Assembly (NCBI GenBank): GCA_033980235.1
Contig: CM067070.1
Span: forward strand, 6,415,544-6,479,543
Direction of reading: 5' to 3'
Origin: Diadema setosum
Lineage: Eukaryota > Echinodermata > Echinoidea > Diadematoida > Diadematidae
Length of the DNA stretch: 64,000 nucleotides
In this document: one piece after another, positions 44,247 to 55,895 of the stretch
Position numbering within the stretch: position 1 is the first letter of the stretch
Layout of the letters: each line of letters starts with the position of its first letter
Notes under the pieces: generated by a model
Database searches by the model: none
What the model saw: only the letters and a program-made list of their open reading frames with translations
What the model was told of the DNA's origin: nothing
Made by a program: the position numbers and the translations under genes

Positions 44247-44846
44247 CTACAGAAAACAAAATTCATACTCATAGTAATATCTCTTGTGAGAGCAAAGCTT
44301 CCAATATGTCTTTGTAAAAAATTACTTTGTATTTTTTTTGAAATATCTTTTAATGTTCCCTCAATAATATTACAAAAACGTCTAGAATTAGGGGAACTGT
44401 CCACGATATATCACTTCTACCACCATGTAACAACTGTTTGATAATTAGTAATAGATATAATGCGGTCTTGTTTGTGCCGATGCTACTACTACTAGTACTT
44501 TACACTGTAGGTAGGCATATGTGGATGATTTCAGCCATCGCCAATTCTTCTCCTCCTTCACTCTCTTCTTGAACTCCCCGCCATCATTCTCACTTTTGCT
44601 ACTACAAACTGAATCATTTTTTTCACAAGTTTCTATGTTTATTCTCTAAAGTCTCAAAAATCTGTGAGTAAATTGCATCACTTGCATGTTTCTAATGCAT
44701 GTCATGCTCTCAACTAGTACTACAACATACAAGTACAAGCAGCTCTTATCGGTAAGTTGTAAAATGTGCATGTCAATATTTGTATACAAGTAGCATACAG
44801 ATATGAAGTCTCATTACCGGAGTAATGAAGATTCACATTAGATGAG
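44247..44846. other. No feature recognised
   Basis: AT-rich DNA with a few CT-rich stretches. Confidence 0.4.
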
Positions 44847-45216
44847 TAAAAGGGATCGTATAGTTTTGGTTGAGACCTAATTTCAGGTTTCTAACATTTT
44901 TTGGTGACATAATGAGAAACCTCTTATGAAATATGAAAGAGCATGTAATCCCATGAGGAATTCAATGTTTATTTGATGAAAATTGGTTTTTAAAATGGCT
45001 GAGATATCCAAAACAGAGCGATTCTAATAAAGTGTGGGACCCACACTTTTTAACAATCACTTTGTTTCACTTTGTTTTTTTATGTTTCAGTCATTCCAAA
45101 CCCGATTTTCATCAAATAAACTTTGAATTCCTCTTAAAATGGGATGCTCTGTACTATTTCATAAGTGTTTTCTTGGTTTAATTCTCATCTCCACCAATAC
45201 TGTACTATCCCTTTAA
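44847..45216. mobile_element. Palindromic TTAA MITE, copy 3
   Basis: AAAAGGGATCGTATAG at the left and ACTATCCCTTTAA at the right are inverted partners; TTAA survives at the right end. The centre GTGTGGGACCCACAC matches the copy at 33189-33583, which lies in the opposite orientation at several internal blocks. Confidence 0.88.
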
Positions 45217-46439
45217 GGTCACAAAAAATGATCTAAAAAAGTATCGGAAACACAAAGCGATTGCAATGCAATCGCTGCAGATGAACTCTCTTTGTGTAAT
45301 TGTGGGTCATGATGGTAGGCCTACTGCTGTAGGACCTACAGCCCTGTCGCTACACGGTAAGCCTATATTAGTATAGGGCCTACAGCGACTGGACCGCGTT
45401 TTAACTCGCCTGCTAATTTCCAGCTTGAAATCTAGTTTGGCAATTAATTAAGAGGTCATGAAGATCACAAAATTTTTGTGAAGTTTTACTGGTCTTTGCT
45501 GCCCTGTTTATACTGTGAATTCTAAGAGGTATGGTAACCCTACTATACATATCAACCGCCCTTATTAAAACCGACCGTTTTAGAGTAATTGGCGCACAAG
45601 ACGCTTAGTACGCACTTCTCTGCGTGCAGATCACATAAAAATGGATTGGCTTTGATTGTCGATGAGGATGTGTGGGAAAACGCGAAAATTCACTGTTCAT
45701 TAATGGTTTCAATCAAGGAGTGAAGGATGTACAAAATTTAGAATGTATATTTTCACCGAATCGTAATGTAATGTCTATGGAAGTTTCTAAAAAGCTTTGT
45801 ACAACACGGTGTTCATATACAACTAGGTTTGCGTGCATTGTCAGTGCAAAAAAAGCAGTCGATCTCAATAAGGAGCGTTACCGCGGGGAGCTGAAACGAG
45901 GCCACGCAAGTTCGACGGCGATATTTTTGCACTGAAACTTCGAATCGAAAAGGGAAGAACGGCATTTGATAGTGCTGGATTTTCTCAATCATGTAGGTCA
46001 AGTTTTTTACATGAATTTCAGTGTTAAATATTCTTATCAAGCATATAAACATTAGGCGGTCGATGAGTAGGTCCAACCATGCAGGCTGTATTTAACCGTC
46101 TATAGTTGCTGTAATGTACATGTTGTACTTCTAGTGTAAGTAGCATAGCACAGCGTACACTCTGGACAGCATCTGGTCGGGCTAGGCTGCATTTAAACGT
46201 TATAAATAGAGTCTAGGTTCTGTACATACAATATTACGGCATAAATATTACAAGGCTATGATATGAAGTGAATTATTTTTAGTGACGTGTGTCAAAGAAT
46301 GGTCTAACATTATGTGCTTTATAGGTTGTACCAATCATGGCTCTTATCTATGGGCTCGTATCGTAAGTGTACAGAGTCGTATAGTCTACTTGGAGCCCGT
46401 TAGTTACGGTGGGTACGTCTACATCAGATACAATAGATA
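45217..46439. other. No gene recognised
   Basis: Contains a locally GC-richer stretch at 45300-45420 with repeated GGCCTAC/GTAGGCC pieces. No exon with splice support. Confidence 0.45.
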
Positions 46440-46443
46440 GTAT

Positions 46444-47839
46444 CAGTCAGACCGCAACGCTGCTGTTAATGAGCTCAAATCAAAAATTTATCGTACGCGC
46501 AGGTTTTTGCGCATGTCCTTCCCAACACCCGAGATTTTGCGAGATAATTCAGAGACAAAATGCATGGTCTACGAGATTCATTTATTGACGACATGAAGAT
46601 CTACTCTCCGTGACTAATTGACATGATTTGTGAATATTTGATATTAATCAGACCTTTTAATGCTTATATCATGTGAAATGAACTTATGATACCGTTATTC
46701 TTATCACCGCATCCTACTGACATTTTTTAAAACGATCCTAGAACATATTATGACAAGGCTTTCTATCTATTGATCACCCGACCCGTTCCAAAGTTGAATC
46801 AACTCATTACTGATAACCAACGTTCTAGAGATTCTTGTTATAATAGCACAGTAAGAACTGAATTGGTCCCTCACTTAGAAAACTATAAAAATTGAAAGTC
46901 TCGTCGAGTGAAAATCGTGAAGTGGCAATTTGAGATACATGCAAGATCATGTGCTCTCACGGTATCATTAGTTAAATTACTCAGCGATGTATACAGTGGA
47001 ATTAGATGGAATAATTATTGTAATTCACAATAGAGATCCCCAAAGAACTATGTGTGCACAATAAGTTTTAGATCTTTTATTATTGATTAATAATGAGCCA
47101 TTCATTAATGCAACAGTTACTGCTAGCTGAGTAAGCAAAGTCCAAGCCAAAGTTGAGCTGTCGATCAGAGTGGAGTGTTGTTCTTGTTGTTGACGTGGAG
47201 ATCTTAGCCCGAGCGCGTATACATACATCGTGCGCGCGCATACACACACTCATAGGGTCCTACACTTTTATCTACACACAGAGTATTACTGTATGTACAG
47301 CACACGTTTACTGTCCTTCCGCGCTGACCAACTGTTTCAACTCTCCACTCAGAGGGAATTAACCAATCAGAAACGCGTATTCGCGGCAAACTGATATCTC
47401 GTCAAAAATTAACTGTACAACGCAATGATTTATTCGATCACCTGACCCGTTCCAATAATCAGTCCACATGAAGTCATCATATTTTCATAGTATGATATTT
47501 CCTCTTTCATTTCATACCTCTTCGATTTTGGTCCACGTTTATTTAATTGTTCTAATGTACCCCCTAAGAAAAATGAAAAATATATGCAAATTTTATGTTT
47601 TATAATGTCCTTGTTCAGTATATTTTATATGTCACAACCTTTCAAGTAGTCGGATGTCATCAAAGTACAACTTTTCAGCTTTTTATCGATGTATTAATCA
47701 GGAAGATTGGTAATGTCGTTTAGATTTACAGGGACTCTAAAAATATGGTCTTACAGCTCATTACGTATTCATGTCCGCAAGGTCCATGCATACGCGTACG
47801 ATAAATGAGAAGGCTTTTCAGGGTGTTGCGGTCTGACTG
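46444..47839. mobile_element. 1.4 kb DNA element with 15-bp perfect TIRs
   Basis: CAGTCAGACCGCAAC (46444-46458) is exactly reverse-complemented at 47825-47839, and GTAT flanks both ends (46440-46443, 47840-47843) as a 4-bp target duplication. CA...TG ends with a 4-bp duplication would suit Chapaev/CMC-type elements, but this is only a guess. Inside, GACCCGTTCCAA occurs twice (about 46779 and 47443). No transposase frame. Confidence 0.8.
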
Positions 47840-47843
47840 GTAT

Positions 47844-48530
47844 ATGTAGATTGCCATAAGAAACTGGAATGCGAAATGTGCAAAACTCACTGTTGAGTCA
47901 AGTCTCTTCAATTTTCTCGCCCATTTCACCAGCGGCTGTGTCAGCATCGTAAACTCAGCAGACCATGGCGCCGACCCGCTGGCTAGCCGGCTGGCTATGA
48001 TATGGCATTGGCATCGCTTAGAGCTAGCTGTATACGTACCGAGCTAGCGCGCGACAGTACCCATAGGAGGCGAGGCCTACATGCATAGTCTGCATGCACC
48101 GCCGTACTCACGTACGTACGTGCGCCTAGCTATCGCTCGTCGAATCGGTCTAACGCATTCTGACGCGCACGGTGCGGAAGACTCGAAAAATGAAAATTTT
48201 AGGGGTAACTTTTCATGTTTTTCAGGATATATTTTGATATTTTCAATATTTTCATCAAAAAAGAAGCAAATCAGTTTGGAATTCATGTATTTGTAAAATG
48301 CTTATCATCTAATGAAGATATGGAATTTAATCTAGTAGTAAGAAGCTGAAAATAGAAAGTCTCCATAATACTGTTTCATAACCCCATGAAATATACACCC
48401 CCAACACTCAAGCATGAAACATTGATTTAAGGAAACCACTAAAGAATAATGGAATGATCCGATAAAAGCGGGAACGGTACTCTCCATACCCCTTTTGCTT
48501 CGTCGGGAGGGACTCATGGGTTTAATGGGT
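47844..48530. other. Intergenic DNA with a CpG-rich patch, no exon
   Basis: Between 47965 and 48180 the sequence is GC- and CpG-richer (GCTAGCCGGCTGG, ACGTACGTACGTGCGC), unlike the surroundings. It could be a promoter region, but no TATA box, start codon context or exon was identified. Confidence 0.35.
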
Positions 48531-48532
48531 AA

Positions 48533-48655
48533 AAAAATAGGTCAAAACATTAGGGAGACACGAAATTGTCTCCTTAAATCAAATGTCCGCTTAATGTACA
48601 AGCTCTACACCCATATTGTCTCCCTAAGGTGCCATCTAGGAATATATGTATATAT
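48533..48655 (+). mobile_element. GGAGACA-family dispersed repeat
   Basis: TTAGGGAGACACGAAATTGT, AAATGTCCGCTTAATGTACA and CCCTAAGGTGCCATCTAGGA match the copies near 16.66, 33.05 and 34.2 kb, and it too runs straight into a TA microsatellite. Confidence 0.75.
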
Positions 48656-48740
48656 ATATATACATATATGTATATATATATATAGGCCTATGTGTGTGTG
48701 TGTGTGTGTGTGTGTGTATGGGCGGTTGTGTGTGTGTGTG
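48645..48740. repeat. (TA)n-(GT)n microsatellite
   Basis: Interrupted TATATG repeats followed by GT repeats. Confidence 0.93.
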
Positions 48741-48889
48741 ATTACATGTTTTACTATCAACAGTGCGTGTGCAGATGCAGCGATAATGCAAAAAGAAAAT
48801 AAAATAGAATCAAACAAGAAAATGAAAAAAAAAAAACACACACACACACAGAATGCTAGTTCGTCGAATTCGTATAGACCATTGTGAAT

Positions 48890-50004
48890 TTTAATTAATG
48901 TATGCTTGACAAATCAAGTCCCACATGCACAGAATCAATTATTATTGGATAGGATTCTACTGTTACAAAAGAAGGCTCTTCGCATTATTTGTAATACTAT
49001 CCCATATTCTCATACAGATCCTTTGTTTTTTGATAACAAGATTCTGAAAATTAAAGATTTGTTTTTATTACAATTAGGGCAGATTATGTATACTTATGAT
49101 AATAATTGCCTCCCGTTTGTATTTAACTCCATGTTTATGCGCAACCGGACATACCATAGATACCCAACTAGACAATCAAATGAATTTCATTTACCTCTGT
49201 TAAGAACCTTGTTAGCTCAACAGACTTTTATTTATGTAGGTCCAAGATTCTGTAACTCCCTTCCTATGGATATAAACAGTGCACCGTCATTGAATTCTTT
49301 TAAAACGAAATTGAAAATGTTTCTTTTGAAGTCTTATAATGTAACTGAATGTTTTTAATTTTGTAATATATTTTGTGAGCACGATATCATCTTCTCTTCT
49401 TTGACTGAAAGGCTGCGTTCCCTTGAGGTATCACTTATTTTTACTACCTGGTAGTATTCTATACGTGCTCTCGTTCATTCGTCCTCACAGTTGAATCTCT
49501 TCCGCTGGAAAGCTGCTCGACAATTTGTCACTTTCGAAAACACCTGGCTAATCGTCTCTGTGGGCTTTCGCCCTTGGTGTATGCATCAACAAATTTTTGG
49601 TTTCTCTCTCTCTTCTCTCTCTCTTCCTCTTTTCCCTGTTTGTTGTTTCTTTTTTTTCACACTTTTGCTTTCTTTTTTCCTCTATTCCCCGCTTCCCCAG
49701 TTTCCCGCACTCTTTGTAGTTGTAAGTTTTCACCCCATTTTCCCCCTTTCCCTCAGAGGTATCCACATGTTACAAGCTTAGTCTTTTGAGTGGGTACCTC
49801 CACTTTTTTTCTCCTCAGTGTGTATATATAGAGAGTGTATGTATCTTTATTTTACTGATCATGTAGACACTCAGAATATGTTGTTAATCCTGTCTGGTTA
49901 TATATATTTACAACGAGTCGCATGTCAAGTTCATGATATTGTTTCTTATACATTCTGTTGAAGACAGAAAGTGAAAATAAAGTTTGAATTGAATTGAATT
50001 GAAT
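48890..50004 (+). mobile_element. 5'-truncated CR1/Jockey-like LINE (3' end and tail)
   Basis: The end of the reverse-transcriptase ORF (48906-49358) is followed by about 640 bp of 3' untranslated sequence and a terminal GAATT tandem tail (49985-50004). A short tandem-repeat tail rather than poly-A is typical of CR1/L2-type LINEs. Everything upstream of about 48890 is missing. Confidence 0.8.
48906..49358 (+). pseudogene. C-terminal fragment of a LINE reverse transcriptase
   Basis: A 150-codon frame with the C-terminal layout of invertebrate LINE ORF2 proteins: 'LLLQKKALRII' (the 'QKRALR' helix after the RT domain), 'YSHTDPLF', 'ILKIKDLFLLQ', 'HRYPTRQS', 'FIYVGPRFCNSLP' and 'SLNSFKTKLKMFLL'. 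The frame is open to its natural stop, but the catalytic RT and endonuclease domains are absent because of 5' truncation. There is no ATG at the start; similarity begins near residue 12. Confidence 0.85.
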
Positions 50005-50770
50005 TATCCTAAACTGAGATACATCACCCATGCTCTCCCATTTGTTCGGTTTGTTTTTGTTTGTTCGTCTATTTCTCCATCCCATGCATATTTGCAATTC
50101 AAGACTATGCCTTTTTTCGAGCAAACTCTTCACTTTTTTTTTTTTTTTGTAAACGATCAACAGTTTTTTTTTTACCATAATCTTAAGTTTTTATCACTCT
50201 CCTCCTAGATTATTTCATATACGTATTTTTAGTTACTTTATTGTGCTACTCCAACATGCTCTTTTTCACATGTCTTTTAATACGGCATATTGGACTTGGG
50301 ATGAAATATAAGGAAATGGAAAAGGAAATGTCGTTTATTCATCCTCGGCGACAAAGGGATGACAAACATTACAATGTACATAAAAGAAAGGGAGTATGTT
50401 GCAAAGTTTACCGTATCTTTTCCCACGTCTCGTTCCCCCATTTCTCCGTCACCAAGTCCTTGATACTGACATTCACACTGCCGTACTGGGTTACAAGAAA
50501 AGGAGCAAAAACACAGAAAATTTCGACGTAAGTTCTTGTTTTACCTGAAAAAATGTAAGTTTCGTTGTTATACTATATTGTAACAATTGGGTAAAACAGG
50601 CAAATAATAAACATGATAAACGTTGTTTGGTCCCAAGGCTTGATATCAAGGTGAAAAAACAACAACATATCGAACATCTACATAATTATTAAGTATAGGA
50701 GCAAACACACATCCACAGACATCTCTCTCTCTCTCTATCTATCTTTCCCTCTTACTGCAATTATGTATAT
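50005..50770. other. No gene recognised
   Basis: T-rich DNA, CT repeat near 50724-50740. Confidence 0.45.
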
Positions 50771-50774
50771 GTAA

Positions 50775-50775
<1 letters not shown>

Positions 50776-50835
<60 letters not shown>

Positions 50836-50867
50836 TATATACACATATAAATACATAATGACAATAC

Positions 50868-50922
<55 letters not shown>

Positions 50923-50932
50923 TTTGGCTCAA
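50776..50932. repeat. (TA)n microsatellite
   Basis: TA repeats with ACATAT interruptions. Confidence 0.95.
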
Positions 50933-51079
50933 CATCAGCGGTACTTCGATGGCTCGGGGCCATTACATTGCAAAGCTGTGATAATACATGATTAATTTTA
51001 TTTCTTTCATAATATGCAGCACAAGTATGAAGTACAAAATAACATTTCATCTTTTTTTCCTTTTCCACAATAGTTTGAA

Positions 51080-51407
51080 GCGCAGTATAACATCTTTTCT
51101 TTTCTTTCCTTCCAAATTATTTTGATTTCGTTTTATTTTGTTTTATATAGCTGTCTTGTGTATTTTCTGAGGGTCCCTTATCGTACAAGCTTTGCTTCTT
51201 AGTAGGACTCCCATTTCTATCCCCATCCTTAGTTAACTTATATGACATACTTTATGTTTTTTCATCTGTTACTCATTTTCATATGTACTTTGTTAAATCA
51301 CATTCTGCAATTATTACAAATATCTTCTGTATATACATTGTATATAATTTTTTTTTTGTTTATATGATGGAAGTGAAAATGAATCTTGAATCTTGAATCT
51401 TGAATTT
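51080..51407 (+). mobile_element. 3' end of a second LINE with TTGAATC tail
   Basis: An untranslated T-rich region (TATATGATGGAAGTGAAAAT near 51361) ends in three tandem copies of TTGAATC (51386-51407). The first element's 3' end has the same style (AGAAAGTGAAAATAAAG before its GAATT tail). The 5' limit is uncertain. Confidence 0.6.
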
Positions 51408-52947
51408 TTATGTACATTGTACTTACGAAAACTGTTGGAAATAAAAGGAACCACTGTTGAAAATCAGTATATGGCTTTATGTGTTATATGTTATGATGAA
51501 TGCGGAATGTATATGCAATTATTTCATTGTGTATGTATGTTTTTGTGATTTTCTTTTAATTTCCCATGAATGGCTGAAAGAAACTTATTCCAATAGGCAG
51601 TTATCCAAGACAATGACATTGACATCAAAAATATAATAATATTATGGTACACCCAGTGACCATCACGGTATATCATGACAGGATAACTCAGTATAAGGGA
51701 GTTCATGGTTAGCGCATGTCTCATTTGACCCCTACACCACAGACTTCCAAATAACATGAAAAGGACCTGTGACAGAGCATTTTTTTTTTTTTTGAAGCAT
51801 GCCACCTTTGTAATCAATGTCAATGAAATGCGTGTGCAGCCATTGTTAAACATTGTTGATGAATCACTTTCATCTGTGCGTTCTAACAAGGTGAAACACA
51901 CAACTTAACATTCCAAATCCTCATTTGCCTGAGGATTCTTTTCGTTTGAAATCAAAAGGCTAATACACCAACATTTATCATTTGACCTTTATTTTTCACA
52001 TGCGCAAAACGCAACCGTGAACTCCCTTATTGTATGGGAGACTCCATAGCAGCAAATACGTAAATCACCATCACAGCCAATCATGTGCGGCCTTGAACAA
52101 ATGAAAACAGTAATTATAAATTGTCGAATATGAGAAAACAGGTATTGTTTGATGTTGGTTATCACATTCAAGTCAATACCGAACACAGTTCAACCAGATC
52201 TAATCAATAGAATCGCATGATAAAGTAAAAGGGTCAAGCCTGACATAATCCAACTGCAGCCACAATCCAATAAATAATAGATGAAGTTTGGATTTTAACG
52301 CATAATCATGATAATGGATTCTCTGTTGTTTCTACCTCCACACAAGCATGGTTTGATTTCGAGAGATACGTGTTCCTTCGGTGAGATTTATGGAGTAACT
52401 CTGATAGCAACATTACCAGTTACCATCATTTTACTTCGGTTATAAAATATGATAAGAACAAATATCGTAGTTAATAATAGTAAGAAACGAGTATGGTACA
52501 TGATTACAGAACTTGATCTCAGATTTTCCCGTTCAATTATGTTATAACATTAAGTGAGAAAAAGATCACGGTAAATATATTGTGATATGCCGAGAATGAA
52601 TTACAACGTTAATCATTAATGCAATTCATTATTGTCATGTTTCAGAAAACATGCTATTAAATTCAGGTGTTTTTTTTTTTTGTTGTTGTTGCATGTTTCA
52701 TAGTTTCTTCCATTTGTTTTGCGTTAACGCATCTCTAAATTTATCCTACAAAATATTACATAAACATATATAAGGAGTCAGCACAGCACAGCAATTCACA
52801 CGAATGATATTACAAGTCAGAAAGGCTCGACATTTTTTTAATACTGTTGATAGTCTAGAAGTAATTCAAGAAATTATTTCGTTTTAATTTTCATTATTAT
52901 TGGCAACAAGCATTTTGTAACTAAAAAAAAAAATCAGCAGATCTATG
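51408..52947. other. No gene recognised
   Basis: AT-rich DNA. A 125-codon minus-strand frame (51524-51901) has no domain or splice support. Confidence 0.45.
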
Positions 52948-53325
52948 GAAGGGGTGGTACAGTTTTAGTTTTGATTGGGATTCAGATTTCAGCTTTATGC
53001 GAAATGATTAGAAACCACTTTCATGAAACATTGGAGAGCATGCAATTCTGCAAGGAATGCAAAGATTATTCTATGAAAATTGAGTTTAGAATGGCTGATA
53101 TATCCAGAAACAAAGAGATCACAACAAAAGATGGGAGCCACTTTTCATCAGGACGACTTTGTCTTACTTTGTTTTTCGATGAATATCTCAGCCTTTTCAA
53201 AACCGATTTTCATCACATAAACTTTCATCCCTTAAAAATTGCATGCATGCCCTTTGATAATTCATATAAGTGGTTCCTAACTATCTTGCAGAAAGCTAAA
53301 ACCTGAATCTCCATCTCAAGTGAAC
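52948..53325. mobile_element. Palindromic MITE of the 33189 family, copy 4
   Basis: GGGGTGGTACAGTTTTAGTT at the left; inner blocks ATGGCTGATATATCCAGAAA and GAATATCTCAGCCTTTTCAA mirror each other around the centre. Ends have lost TTAA. Confidence 0.8.
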
Positions 53326-54060
53326 ATTAGAATGTAATCACTTGATTACATTGAATTCAGTAAAGTTCCATTCAAGTGTTGTAAAACCTGCACCTGTAAA
53401 TTTTTTTTACGTTCTCCAAAAGCTTACAATGTGAAAACCCTTAGTGGCAAAACATCAAGCAGATATTCACTTATATTAGAAAAGTCCTGTGAAATTTACT
53501 CGTTACATGGATTGACAATCTTCGTCAAGAATATTTGAGGGAAATCAGAATATACTCTTCAAAGCATTGAGTTAGAAAATCCTTACCACGACAAAACTCC
53601 GAAAAAAAATGGGCAAACAAGTAACTATTTAAACCGCTTCCTCAAAGATGAAAAGATCTATAAGAATACATAATATATAAATATGTGGAGAGTGTGCTTG
53701 CAAATTTAGTTTCTTAGTAACTAACTTTTTGTTAATTTGAGATAATTGCAATTAAAGCTGCTATGAATTAAATAACTATAAAAGTATAAGACAATATGGA
53801 CAATTTCTAACCATAATCTCAAGAACATTCCTTGCTATGTAACAAGCAAGGTGTCACCAGGAAGGATTTACTTTGCTCTATCTGATGATAGATGTGCCTT
53901 AAAATGTCAAGTGACGGCACTTAACCCCTTTTGCAATCAAATTCTCCACATGTTTATGCCGTTTTCCTAAATACTGCTTAGTCACCAAGTCTACTACGAA
54001 TACTAAATTTGGCAAAGTAACAACGTATCCACATTTAAACACAGAGTTACACTACTTACC
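53326..54060. other. No gene recognised (possible intron of the exon at 54061)
   Basis: AT-rich DNA on the 3' side of the donor at 54060. Confidence 0.35.
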
Positions 54061-54239
54061 ATTTTTTGGAGCTGATGACAAGTATCATGCAACAGGTGGA
54101 ATCAGCCAATGTGTTCTCTCCAAAGGACTGGTGAAGAGATGAAAGCTCTCACCGCCACCGAACTACTAACTGGCAATATAACTGGAATCTGATTGGGGGT
54201 CCAGTCGAAGAGACATCTGACCGCGCCACTGCCGGGCAA
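54061..54239 (-). CDS. Candidate first exon on the minus strand
   Basis: On the minus strand the sequence ends in a textbook donor (AAAAAATG|GTAAGT, G at 54060). It carries GTTGCATGATACTTGTCATC about 30 bases earlier, whose ATG would give a short start (M-I-L-V-I-S-S-K-K) running open into the donor. Upstream are a GC-richer stretch (CCCGGCAGTGGCGCGG) and a GA repeat (54247-54275), reasonable for a 5' untranslated region and promoter. The product cannot be recognised and no second exon was found below. Confidence 0.35.
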
Positions 54240-54243
54240 TTAG

Positions 54244-54276
<33 letters not shown>
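54240..54276. repeat. (GA)n microsatellite
   Basis: About 16 GA dinucleotides next to the candidate first exon; GAGA tracts can be promoter-associated. Confidence 0.9.
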
Positions 54277-54278
<2 letters not shown>

Positions 54279-54847
54279 CACGTAGGGGAAGAGAAAGTGC
54301 GAGAAGGTTGGAGTAAGAGATAATGACATAAAGGTCATACACGATCTCTTCACGTACTTCTGCGCACTAGTCTTTGGCGCACTAAGCGGATCGTTGCCAT
54401 GGAGATAATATGAAAATCTCCCTTGAGGATAACTCAATGACGGCGGCACAAAACTTTTTTTCTTTGATGAGCGCGTGTGCCAAACCTTCAATGGAGGATG
54501 CATCCATGAACTAAAATCATAATTCATCTCGAATTTTGACAACGTGTGCTTATTTGAAGGGAGTGTAATCATCATCCATCCGCCTTTGAAGAAAATGAAG
54601 GTATGATCTCTTTATCTACTTCTGTTTCCTTTTTCTCTATAAATATCATGATATTTCTTCTCCCTTTATTTTGATAGACTATTTTTTTTTCTCCTTCAAT
54701 GTGAATAGACATGTCATTTCTTTATTTTTTGGTATATACGCAATAAAAAATATTCGTCTTCTCATTGTAATTGTTATTATTGCTATTATGAATATCATTA
54801 CTAATATTGATAATACGATTGTAATTACACACATAAGCACGCACACC

Positions 54848-54851
<4 letters not shown>

Positions 54852-54893
<42 letters not shown>
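54852..54893. repeat. (TA)n microsatellite
   Basis: Pure TA repeat. Confidence 0.95.
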
Positions 54894-54894
<1 letters not shown>

Positions 54895-55486
54895 TTATAC
54901 TAATTTTTATTAGCCATTAAGTATCATTACTATAATCGTTATCATTGTTACCATAATTATGAGTAATGTTCGTTTCCAATATGATACAGATTCTTTCAGC
55001 TATATACATTAGAAAACTGAACAGAAAATATTCACGTGCGTAACCTATATCAAGCTCTTCGAAATAAGTAATTCTGTTGTTGAGAAAGGAAGGCCCGCAC
55101 AAAAAAAAGAAAGAAAAGAAAAAACAAGCTGGCACAGATGTGGGCTACTTAATTAATTTGGAATTACTCAACAAAGAAGGTATGATAATAGGAGCACACT
55201 TTCAATTTAGCCCTGGATATCTGATGAATTACGTTGAAAAATAGGACGGACCTTGAACTCCGATGATTCTCCGTAGACAAAGCTGAAAGGAAAATATATA
55301 ACAAAAGATAATGGTATCCAAGCCTGTTGCCAAAACCGATAAGCAATTTAATATTTCCTTTGACGCATGCGCATAAAAAAAAACACATCTCTGATAAACT
55401 GCAGGGATATAGGCATGCAGCCTAATTCATGAAATGAACGTCATCTATACACAGTGAATTAATATTGTTTGTTCTTTGTTCTTTAC

Positions 55487-55489
55487 TTC

Positions 55490-55536
<47 letters not shown>

Positions 55537-55538
55537 TA
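55487..55538. repeat. (TTTC)n microsatellite
   Basis: Twelve or so TTTC tetranucleotides; Phe/Leu/Ser-rich frame over it is an artefact. Confidence 0.95.
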
Positions 55539-55800
55539 TATTAGTAGAGACCTTTCTGTGTTTACTTGTTGCATGGCCACTTCTAATTTCTTTTTCTTTT
55601 TAAAAGAAATAAATATCTGGGTCTTCCTGGCACATATTATTTGGGATCGTTTCAGTGTAATGTCATGTTTGTTTGTTTTTTTTTTCATTTTCAAATTGGC
55701 TTTAAAAAAAAAGACTAATGAATTTATAATGAGGTTGAGGATTGAGCATTAGACATTTAATACGAAACTATTAAAGACATTTCAAAGTTTCAAATGTTCA

Positions 55801-55895
55801 ATGGCATCGGATCAAGCTCAAATTCAGACATGGTGAGGAAAGGTTGGGCAGGGAAGGTGTCTTAATCTTAAAAGTAGTGACTTCATCAGTAAAGA
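55801..55895 (+). repeat. Dispersed repeat, matches 61992-62075
   Basis: GGCATCGG(A/G)...GCTCAAA, ATGGTGAGGAAAGG, GGTGTCTTAA and AAAGTAGTGAC occur in the same order at both sites, so the two are direct-orientation copies. Confidence 0.75.

Noticed and set aside
51524..51901. 125-codon minus-strand ORF
   Set aside because: No domain, no splice sites, crosses a poly-T run; composition like the surroundings.
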